A stretch of DNA of 64,000 nucleotides from Absidia repens (lineage: Eukaryota > Mucoromycota > Mucoromycetes > Mucorales > Cunninghamellaceae). Location: positions 124,001-188,000 of the forward strand of contig MCGE01000048.1 in the NCBI GenBank assembly GCA_002105175.1, in the 5' to 3' direction. Below the pieces are notes generated by a model. The model searched no databases. It was given only the letters and a program-made list of their open reading frames with translations, and had not been told where the DNA came from. Each line of letters opens with the position of its first letter. Position 1 is the first letter of the stretch. Shown here piece after piece: positions 23,221 through 32,933 of the stretch. The position numbers and the translations under genes were made by a program.

Positions 23221-24897
23221 TTAACGGCCGGTTGTCAACCTTTCGTCCTGCTTTTCTTTCTCCACTTGCAGTCGTACCCGCCGACCTGCCAAGTAAAGCT
23301 CTATTTCATGGCTTGTCTGAGGCACAGCCACTTTAAGGGGCTCCGTATGTTGGTGATGGGTTGTATTTGTGTGCAAGGTAAAATAAAACGAGGATGTTAA
23401 ATTTTTGGAGTCATTGTTGTTGTTGTTATTGTTATTATTAATAGTGGTATGGACACAGATTTGGTATGTTTCGGGATTGACATACAGAAGATGCGAGGTA
23501 AGGCATAACATCGCACCCACAGGGGTCCGTTGATGGAACTCGATCCGATCCCAAGACGCCACAGTGACAGCAGCAGCAGCAGCATCCTTCTTCTTGTCGG
23601 TGGATAAGAATTGCAATGTATGGCACCCTGTCATCTCGGCCAATTCTGTCGCCTTTTCTATCAGCTTTTTTTTTTTTTTTTAAGAAAAAAAAGGGGGAGA
23701 GGATGGTGAGTGGGGGGGGATGTTTTGAACGGGAGAGGTGGCATTACCATTCCACCAAATAGGATATTGTACATATTACGGTCCTGTGGATGGATCATGA
23801 ACATACTTTGCATTTTCGTCGTGTGCATCGGTAGCGCTATCCTCAAAAAAAAAAAAAAAAATGTTTATAAATTACGAACCTTCCGTTCACCTTTTTTTTC
23901 GGGAGGGGAGAAAGGGTTCCTACCTTGTGCTGATGATGATTTGAGTTCCATCAAGTGCCGACGTTTATCTTCCGTCACCTTATGAGGGCGGTGTTTTTTT
24001 CTCCGTAACTGACCTTTTTCAGCGACTTGATGACTGATTTTTTTGTCTTGGGCAGTGACAAGAGCAAGTGGCGGGATGGGCATCGGTGTCAAGGTAGCGG
24101 TATTGATGGCTACCATGGTAAACGTGCCGCCCATCATGACACATGGGTTCGACCCCACAGTTTCAATGGTGACCTGTGACACTAGACTACTAGTGCCTAC
24201 ATGGATAGCATGCGCCGAGACTTTGAGATCCTGAATGCCCACCATGTGGTGATGATGAGTTTGGATGTCAATACGATCTGTGGATGCTGTGACGAATTGC
24301 ATCGCCGTGTCATTCGGTAAGGTCACCCCAGCATGTTTACATGCCACCACCCCCGAAATGGCATCCATATCTAACAACATATATATATAATATAAAATGA
24401 GGGAACGAGACTTGTGCAATTTCTTTGGGGGATTTACCGCTCATGAGCTTGCCAAGATGAATGCCTCCTTTGGTGGTAATATAGGAATCCAGTAAAGCGG
24501 GATCAGACGCCAAGGGTAAATACCTCTCCACATACGATGTTTGTATGGGTTTCGGTTCTATCGGTGTCACTGGTAGTGGTGCTGATAGCGGAGGCGAAGG
24601 AGGTGGTGATGATAACGGGACTTTATGTTTTTTTTCTTGTTGTTGAAGATGATCTATCCAGAAAGATGCTGGTTTGCCAGAATACACTTTTTTAGAAAAA
24701 AAAAAAAAAAAAAAAAAAAAAGAAAGAAAAAGAGAAAAGTTATCCAGAGTCAAGAAGAAGACAAAGGGGAAAAGGCATCAAGAGTACCTACTATTGGCAA
24801 ACGGACTCTGTGATTTGAAATACCTTGGTGCGCTGGCATGGAATTGACGTGCTTGCGCCAAGAAATGGAAGAATGATGGACGATTCTTTGGGAACAT
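23221..24897 (-). CDS. Mitochondrial acyl-CoA thioesterase (ACOT9-like), double hotdog
   Basis: Hydrolyses acyl-CoA to free acid and CoA, probably in mitochondria. Model: complement(join(23221..23664, 23748..23836, 23924..24370, 24438..24686, 24792..24897)), 444 aa, phases consistent. The N terminus (MFPKNRPSFFHFLAQARQF, then HASAPRYF) is Arg-rich and free of acids, like a mitochondrial presequence. Next come the ACOT9-type YVERYLPLASDPALLDSYIT lead-in, hotdog 1 (SDMDAISGVVACKHAG, VTASTDRIDI, VGTSSLVSQVTIE, MGGTFTMVA) and hotdog 2 (NILFGG, ELAEMTG, SWDRIEFHQRTPVGAMLCLT). The C-terminal half has an Asn run encoded by AAT/AAC repeats. An AATAAA word follows the stop at about 23175. The small two-exon gene lies upstream on the same strand. 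Confidence 0.85.
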
Positions 24898-25088
24898 GGT
24901 TTTTTAAAGGGAAAAAAAAATGACAATGTATGTATGTCTGTAATGTATATGATTTATATAGGGATCCAGAAAGATGAAATCCTTTCTCTGAACAAATATG
25001 GCATGGCGTTTCTTGTGCATTTAAAAGCAACATTTGAAAAAAGACCAAGGTTTCAAATAAGCAAATCTCAGACACGCAGATGCGTACA

Positions 25089-25400
25089 TCAATGAAATCG
25101 CCCTTCCTTGTCTTTTAAACGTCGTCGTTCTGTTTGCCAAGCGGCACATATCATGTCATTCAGATGATTTTTATCCAGTGTAAATGCACAATTGATGGCG
25201 TCGATATATATATATCGATTAGTCGAAATGAATAGAACAAAGTCATGTTTCACTCCTGCGTGTTAAAAGAAAAAGAAAAAAAAACTCTTAATACTTCCCT
25301 TACAAAAAAAGGGACCATCCTCTCCATGTAATTTACCGAACAATAACAAGTTACATTCATCATCAATATATAAAATAAAATAAAAATCTCTGATGCTCAT
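25089..25400 (-). CDS. Small two-exon protein of unknown function, 76 aa
   Basis: complement(join(25089..25255, 25337..25400)) reads MSIRDFYFILYIDDECNLLL, then an intron with GTAAAT/GCAG ends and a matching phase 1, then FGVKHDFVLFISTNR, YIDAINCAFTLDKNHLND and a basic end ERRRLKDKEGRFH. An in-frame TGA lies upstream of the ATG. Reading frame, splice signals and residue mix look coding, but I recognise no family. It could also be the 3' end of a longer gene. The DNA includes a TATATATATA run inside the frame. Confidence 0.45.
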
Positions 25401-25745
25401 TATGACATATACACATATACACACATATCACCCCAGAGACAATTGAATCATCATCATTCCGGGAGTTATGGCAACGATTTTAGTCTACCTGTGAAGATAC
25501 CACTATTCCATGTGGACACCCAGCTCTCCAAAAAAAAAAAAAAAAAAAAAAAAGGTGGCGATGAGTCATTCTATTCATTCATACACGCATACACCAGTTT
25601 CCCGGTTGTTATTTCGGTGGTGATGGGACATGGACCGAATTTTGACATGTTTGTAAAAGTATGAATTACAGGCGGTGGTCCACCCGCCGAGTCCACTGTC
25701 ACTGGTTGGGTAGTTTATAAAAGAAAAAGGACCTCTAGTTTACTG

Positions 25746-26068
25746 AAGCTTCAATTGCTGCAAGGTTTATTGTAACAAGAGGAGCTCTAATGAGTATTTC
25801 ATGAAGACTGATTGACACTAATCTAAATAGGCAAGTATAATATTGAAGGGGGAGGAATATAATATACTGTATAAGTCATGAGAAAGGCTGGAGTACTATA
25901 GTTTTTTTTGAAGCTTCAATTGCTGCAAGATTTATTGTAACAAGGGGGGCTCTAATGAGTATTTCATGAAGACTGATTGACACTAATCTAAATAGGCAAG
26001 TATAAGATTTGGGGGAGGGAGGAATATAATATACTGTACAAGTCATGAGAAAGGCTAGAATACTATAG
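25746..26068. repeat. Tandem duplication of a ~160-bp unit
   Basis: GAAGCTTCAATTGCTGCAAG starts both units (about 25746 and 25911). They stay nearly identical through AAATAGGCAAGTATAA and end in CATGAGAAAGGCT(G/A)GA. Differences are mainly in the G-rich middle. No coding frame. Related phrases occur near 38050-38150. Confidence 0.8.
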
Positions 26069-26219
26069 TTCATTGAAACCTGCTTGCAAGTGGGACGCTG
26101 ATGAAAAGAGACATCTACCTTTTCTTATACAAGACAAAAGAGAGATTGTCTACTGATGGACCATTTTTCATGATGGATGTAAAAAATAAAAGTCATGTTA
26201 TTATTTAATTAATTGTATG

Positions 26220-26360
26220 GACTAACTAATACTAAGCTAAACAAATGATGGCGTTCCATCCTAGATTCAAAATGAAAGGGTTTCCCCATGCATGTTGTCA
26301 TCCCTGAGCTAAAAACGCTTCTAAACTAGTCCTAACACTAATCTAAGTCCATTATAACCC
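26220..26360 (-). repeat. Dispersed repeat R2 core, copy without module
   Basis: ATGAAAGGGTTTCCCCATGC is continuous, so the module is absent. It is flanked by the usual CTAACACTAATCTAAG edge. Confidence 0.6.
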
Positions 26361-26743
26361 TATAGAAGTCACCATTGTGAAGAAAAAAGAAGAAATAAAA
26401 TAAAAAGGGGAATCCAGGAAATCCGTGGTCTTTTTTTGATGGGACTTTGTGGGGATTCAAATAAATCCAGCAACCCCTCCCCAAAACGTTTTTAGCACAA
26501 AAAAAATCTGAACCTCTTGCCATAATCCTCGATAAATATCCACCCACGTACGTCACTGTTGGGAAAAAACCTTTTTAGTTTTTTTGGAAATTGCTCGACG
26601 GTTACTGCAAAAGGCTATCCAATCAACAGTACAACAGTTTGATAGTGACCATACCCTGACCCGACAGACGGTTACGACTACTTGGCAGCGACGATATTAT
26701 ATAAACCATTTCAACACACAGTCCCGCATGAATTTCAAAGAAA

Positions 26744-26778
<35 letters not shown>

Positions 26779-26831
26779 GGTTTTTTTTATGTATTTATTT
26801 TATTGTTGGCACCTTTATTAAGCCACGAATT

Positions 26832-28893
26832 TCAATAGATGTTGAAAATGGTGTGAGTATCATGGTTGTCACAATAATCCCATGAGTAGTAATCTTCGTC
26901 CCACAAGTTCGATGCACTACCTAAGTTATGTTGAAAGTCGAGCATCCATATGTTTTCTAGAAAGCTTCCAGTCAGATACATTACACAACGATCGCCGTTT
27001 TCTTCATCCTTATCTTTCTGCGCATTTTTGTCAAAGAGATTGAGCCGTACAAAGTTGATCCCGCCGAGATCATCGAGTTTAAAACGGCCGCATAGTAATT
27101 TACTTTGTCTATTTGCATAACGAAGCAATTTTACATCATATGGTGAAGATAGCACGGAATATCCCTTGGGTATCAGCTGAAGATAATAATACAGCTGCGA
27201 ATGATGAGCCGGATGATGAAGTGTGATGGTGGATGTGTTAAGCAGGTCAAAATTGAGTGGATAGCCTCGGTCTATGTCCACATTGAAATTAGATATTGTC
27301 GATGTTGCAAATGTTGGTAAAATCTGATGCGAGGAATACGAACTATAGGACCTTGCCGCCGCAAAAAGGAGGATCAACTTGTCATTGGTATCCATGATTT
27401 CGAATAGTTTTAATTTGACCGAAAGCATAGTACTGATGTCCCAATTCCCCACTTGGTTGAGTTTGTCCTTATATTTTGTTAGAGGCAAAATGGCGTAAAA
27501 TCGGTCCTCTACACGAAAAAAAAAATATATAAAACGATTACTGCACGATACTGCCAATTTCCAAAAAGAAAAAAAACGAGTTACACAACTTACCATTTCT
27601 ACTCGCTTTGGAGCTCAACATCATTATAAAAGAGGATTTTGGGTAGAGTTGGTTAATCATATTACCATGAAATTCTATGTGGATCCCCAGTTGGCTCATA
27701 TTATCTGATAGAGCAGAGCCCCCAAAATCAAATATAAAAAATGGCAATCCGGCCAAACTGGCCGAGAAGAGTCCAGTAAACCAATACTTCAAGTTATTTC
27801 TTTTTGCTGCAATACGGGATTCACTGATCACCCACACACGAGAGGACCAATCCTTAATGAGTTCACTCAATTGTTGTAATATGTGTGCAATGTCATTGTT
27901 TCTTTCAGCGATATCATTTTGCCATGGCATTGTCGGGTCCTTATGCTTGATTTTCTTGCTGCCCCATACTGGGCCAAGCTCCACGCTGGGACTGTGAGGA
28001 AATAAAACTTCAAAAGGGGCTCCTTTGTGACCCATCCACATTTTGTTTTTCCCAGTCGAGACGGCTGCGTAAGGATGATAATAATTGGTCCTAGAATCTG
28101 TTTGGCTGGCGTTGGCTGGCTGTGCGACTATCATCTCATTATCATCAAAGTAACGAGGATTTTCCAGACCTCTATTGTGTTCATTCATCAAATCATAGCT
28201 ATAGTCTTTCGCCAACTGTCTTGAAACCTGATCTCTTGGCACGTCGATGTCGTCGAAAAATTCATTTTCCAGTTGAGCAAGCTTCTCCGTATTTCCGTGA
28301 ATGAGGTAATAAATATGTTCCTGATAGTCTTGTAGTGTGTGCCTTCTACTAGTATTTGCTGGCAATACCTTCTGCAAATATTGTCTGTGAAGATCAGGAA
28401 CTGCTAAAATATAGGTGGCTCGTTCGTAAATGTTGCTCATATGATAAATCGTGTCTTTACGTCGTTCATGGTTCGTTTGATCCACGCAAATTGCATCCAC
28501 CCACACGTACTTGATAGATACAAAATCGGGTTCGAACATCATCATTTTACAAAGATTATAAAAATCAGATAAACCAAAGGACGTGATAGATGCTGAATAA
28601 CCAACGCCTGTATCAATGACTTGTTCTTCTAACTCGCCCCAACGGTAAGATAAGGCAACAAAGCTTAGGTCTTCCGTGTCTCCTTCTAGCGATTTTTCAA
28701 CACAATGAATGATCCCATTTTCGGCAGCCTTTTCAATATCGACAAGCACAACATGAAATGGCTTTTGTTGCTGCTGAATATCGTCTACAAACAGAAAAGA
28801 AGTCAAAGTAATTTAGTTGTTCATTCTTCCTTGTTTTCCATGAGCTCGTCATATACCTTGATGAAAATATTTCAATGTGCCGCCTTTGGTCAT
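26832..28893 (-). CDS. HET3: intact HET-domain protein, 3 exons
   Basis: complement(join(26832..27508, 27594..28784, 28857..28893)), 634 aa, all phases consistent. Exon 1 is 37 nt (MTKGGTLKYFHQ), as in the three paralogues. The HET domain has VALSYRWGE (residues 55-63), YVWVDAICVDQ (105-115) and SNIY (129-132) followed by ATYILAVPDLH. A variable middle follows, then the conserved DWSSRVWVISES and NNLKYWF blocks. Exon 3 (from residue 410) encodes a separate conserved module, EDRFYAILP...SVKLKLFEIM...LPTFATS...YYYLQLIPKGY, ending FNIY-stop, which I do not recognise. HET domains are linked in ascomycetes to vegetative incompatibility and cell death; that role here is inference. AATAAA follows the stop. 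It is divergent from HET4. Confidence 0.88.
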
Positions 28894-29936
28894 GTTGATA
28901 AAGAAGGAGGATAAAGAGTAAAAGAGAGAAATGATTAACAAGGATGCACAAGGAATTGTATTCCGTGATACATGTGTGGTATCGGAGGAGTTGTAAAGTA
29001 TACCGTATTTAAAGTTTGCACCGGCATTTGGGGGGGGGTGAGGTGGGGGGCATGATGTTGTAGTTGAATAGATCCTGTGCTGTGCTAAACCCAATGGATA
29101 TCCGTTTTGTTAATACTTACTAAAGATCAATTATTATAACACTTCTCAACAGATCTCTCTATCATTCTTTTTTTTTTTTTAATAAAATGTTGCTGCGTGC
29201 TTTCTTTTGATTTTCCATTATTTTATTTCTCGAGGTCAGGGAACTGGGGATGTCGACATTAAGATTTATTTATTTACTTTGCAAAACAGTATCAGTTTTC
29301 AAACGTAGAACGGAGAAAATGAAGCGATTCAGCCCAATGTATGTATCCACTGATAAACTGTTCATTAGTTTATCATAATATATGTACCACTCGCTCTTTT
29401 TCTGTTTTATTCAGTGATAACCCATACTTTCATTGGGGAATTGATTTACGTGGGATCATTGACTTGATTGTGGAAAATAAAATGGCGCATGACGATTATA
29501 TTTAAACGCCGTCCGACATGATTTTCTACTTTTTTGTTTATAGGTTTTGAAGTTTCAATTCAAACAAAGTGCGATTTATATACCTCTATAGAACCGCTCT
29601 ATGCGCTTCGCCATGAGCCATATCGACAAAACATTTATGCAACAAAAAAAAAAAAAAAAAAAAAAAAACCCCCCCCAGGAAGGGTGTGAGAAAAAGAAAA
29701 ATTCAGGAACTATGGAAGCTAATGATCATTGTGACCTTCCTCCCCTACCCCCAATTAAAATAAAGTTGTGGTTTTGTTCTATTAATTCAGTACAAAGATG
29801 CACCTCAAGGAGTCCGTGTTACAAATAAGCTATGTTTCCTTTTCGAATCTAAACGCCCCCCCCCCCGAGTCTCTTTTTTTTTTCTCGACAGTTCTAAGAT
29901 CTTTTCTATCTTCTTTTTATTCCTTCACACGCTACC
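28894..29936. promoter_or_regulatory. Divergent intergenic region between HET3 and HET4
   Basis: About 1,040 bp separate the two start codons. TTTAAACGCCGTCCGAC is at 29501-29515 (610 bp from HET3, 435 bp from HET4) and a related TCTAAACGCCCCC at 29848-29860 (about 88 bp before HET4). A long A-run (29643-29667), a C-run and a T-run are present. Shared control of the pair is plausible but unproven. Confidence 0.45.
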
Positions 29937-31391
29937 ATGACGAAGAAAGCTCCGTTGGTATGGCTCAGTAAAGGTATGTTGCCATCGTCATTTTTGGACT
30001 GTATATCATATCTATGTCTATTCAGACAAAACAAACGACTATTGATATCACCTGCTCTCATTATACATAGACTTACCACCTAAAGATATCCAGGAACACC
30101 GGCAAAAACCATTTGAAATTGTTTTAGTCGACATTGAAGAGGCCGCCAAATTTAACACGGTTCGCTGTGTCAAAAAGCGTTTGCCAGAAAACAAGGAAGA
30201 TTTGAAATTTGTGGCCTTGTCATATCGGTGGGGTGAATTACAAGAGAACATGGTAGACACTGAAGTTGGCTATACAGCATCTATCAAGTCATTTGCTTTG
30301 GACGACTTTTTTCAGCTCTGCCTGATGATGACAATGGAAAAAGATTTAAAGCATATCAAGTATGTGTGGGTCGATGCGATTTGTGTGGATCAACACCCCG
30401 ACAGGCGAAAAAAGACCATTTATCGCATGAGCGACATCTACAAATGCGCCACTTTTATTCTGGCTGTACCTGATCTTCATTCAGCATTCTTGAAGAGCAC
30501 AATGACGAAATTTGCCGACATCATAGACGATGCAGGCCGCTACGGTGAAGATCTTTACCATCTTATCCATGGCAACGTCGATCACCTCTTTGCCATAGAA
30601 GAAAAATTCCTGGACGATATCGGCGTGCCAAATGAACTTGTCCTACGCAAACTGTTATTTGAATACACAGATTATTTTGTCAAAGGGTTTGTGAATGACA
30701 CAGTCCATTGTGCGCTTTATAACGATGTAAAGACGTTGAACCATATTTACGAAACAAGTCAAATCTCCTCTCTTGCATCAGCAACAGACAGTCTTAACAT
30801 CATGGGTGGCGGTGATCCTATGATCGATTATGGAAGAAGAGATTATAGTATGGTGGCAGGCAATGGCAACAACGACGCATTAAAAGATTTACACTATTGC
30901 GCACAGGCAGACTGCCCTTTGACTTCGTTTGAACGGCACTCGAACGAAATGAAATGCCGGGAAGCGCATCACCGTTGGCGGAATCAGGAAGCCAATGGGG
31001 AATGGCAACATAAGATCATTGAAAGGAACAATTGTATCCGGCAAACAATGGAATTTTTGATGGATCTCATTAAGGATTGGTCATCTCGCGTTTGGGTGAT
31101 CAGCGAATACAGCATTGCAAAAGAGAATAACAACCTTAAATATTGGTTCATGCAAATAAAATTGGCACCTTGGACAATGGTGGCATCTGATGACATACAG
31201 GATTTTACTTTTTTTAGATTTACTTTTGACGACCATCTTCCTTCTGTCAAGCCTTCACTAAAGCTCAGCCTATCTGATATGATGTCTCACACAGTTTACG
31301 GAAATTTCCACTCGACGATGAAAAGTCAGCTTAATCCACAATCATTTCTGGAGATGATACTATTATCCAAGGCCAGTAAAAATGGTAATTG

Positions 31392-31429
<38 letters not shown>

Positions 31430-32194
31430 AATTTATCTTTTTTTTTTTGTTTTTGTTTTTTGGGAGGGGTAGAGGATCGTTTCTATGCCATTCTTCCTCA
31501 GACGTATTATAGAAATCTGTTTTACAGCAACACGGATGAAGATCAATGGAATACTAGTACTCTTTTGTTAGTCAAATTTAAACTGTACGAGATAATGAAC
31601 ACCAAAGACAGATTAACGCTTCTTCTTTGGTCAATCGGTATTCAGCGGGGAAGTCAACTGACCTTTCCAACGTTCGCAACATCAGCTCTACCACCTTTGA
31701 ACTTCAACCCTGATCTCTTGACACATGATCCCGCCAACCACCCATGCAACTTTGATTTGACCGATCCATCGTCCGTCATGTTTCATCATAACAAAAATGA
31801 GGATGACGAGGACGTTGAAGACGCTGGCACTCTTTTCTCCTATATTTCAGTAAAACCACTATCCTATTACGTGGATGATACGTTCAATATCCGTGGCAAG
31901 AACGGGATATCGCTGAAGCAAGAAAAAGCACTCTTACGGCGTCTTGACATTCGTACCGAACACAATGATGGTCACTCTCGTCGTCTAGACTATGTGTGTA
32001 TTCCTGCCTTTGGTCTGAAGACCATGAAACAATACCCTGGGGCTTCTTGTTGTTGTGTCTATTTGATCGGGTCTTTTAGTAGTAGAAAGTGGGTATTGCT
32101 TAAAAAGCCAGGTATGATATGGGATATTGTGCGTCTGATTTTCCGGCGTGTTAGCAATGATGATCATACAGGTGCCATTTTCAATATCTATTAG
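29937..32194 (+). CDS. HET4: intact HET-domain protein, 3 exons
   Basis: join(29937..29973, 30071..31384, 31473..32194), 690 aa. Exon 1 is 37 nt (MTKKAPLVWLSK). For exon 2 I chose the acceptor TACATAG at 30070; AAAG at 30085 is also in frame. HET core: VALSYRWGE (about residues 60-68), YVWVDAICVDQ, SDIYKCATFILAVPDLH. Then DWSSRVWVISEY and NNLKYWF, and exon 3 from residue 451 with EDRFYAILPQ...TFPTFATS... and a FNIY-stop ending. Intron 2 has a very long A-run. It is the longest of the four, with a longer middle segment than HET3. It stands alone on the plus strand, head to head with HET3. AATAAA lies about 55 bp after the stop. Confidence 0.88.
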
Positions 32195-32264
32195 ACAAAA
32201 AAAAAAAAAAAAAAAAAGTCGTCTAGTCATGTACTGCGCCCGGTCAATCAATAAAATAAAGAGG

Positions 32265-32690
32265 TTGAGCTAGTGCTCAACATGGATATGATTCAATGGT
32301 TATTAACATAAAGATATATTTTATTGAAAATCAGTGCTGTATAAGCAAACATAAACTGCGGACGAGATGACAAATGTTAAAAAGGGAACTACCGTTGAAG
32401 ATAGCTGCTATGATCATTTGCTAGAAGCTAATGGTGCTAATGGTAAAAAGACGAGACATACTTTATTTTATGTAGAGATAAACAATCGCAAGCTAATACG
32501 AATCTAAGCTAATGGTAGTTTCATGACCATCATCTTTCTACGATGAATGTCCTAAATCTAATGGCGGATCCAAATCCTAGATCCAAAATGAAAGGGCTTC
32601 CCCATGATGTTTTACTTTGCATTTTTTAAAATGCCCCTGATTCAAGTTCTAACCACTAATCCCAAATTCGCCATCACTTCATTGAAAATT
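32265..32690 (-). repeat. Dispersed repeat R1, solo copy
   Basis: Reverse complement of the R1 family, ending at CAAGTTCTAACCACTAATCC next to GAATTCGCCATCAC. It lies between HET4 and the 3' end of RRN3. Confidence 0.7.
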
Positions 32691-32933
32691 CAATTGAAGA
32701 AAGGAAAGAAAAAAAGGAGTAGAAAAAAAATCACCAGTGTTCACTAATTTAAGCATTTCCTTCCCCGACCCTAACCCCATTACTGATCATTAGCAACACC
32801 TGATAGCCTCAGCAGCTCAATCAATTAACAAAAAAAAAAAAAACAAAAAAAAAAAAAGATAGAAGATGATAGAAAAATGATACGCTTTTTATTGATGTAT
32901 GAATGGGGGAATATAAAAACTATAAGAGAAATA

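Noticed and set aside
24337..24753. Minus-strand start upstream of the VYSGKPASF exon
   Set aside because: The Phe-run start is the translated polypyrimidine tract of an intron; the true exon begins at 24686.
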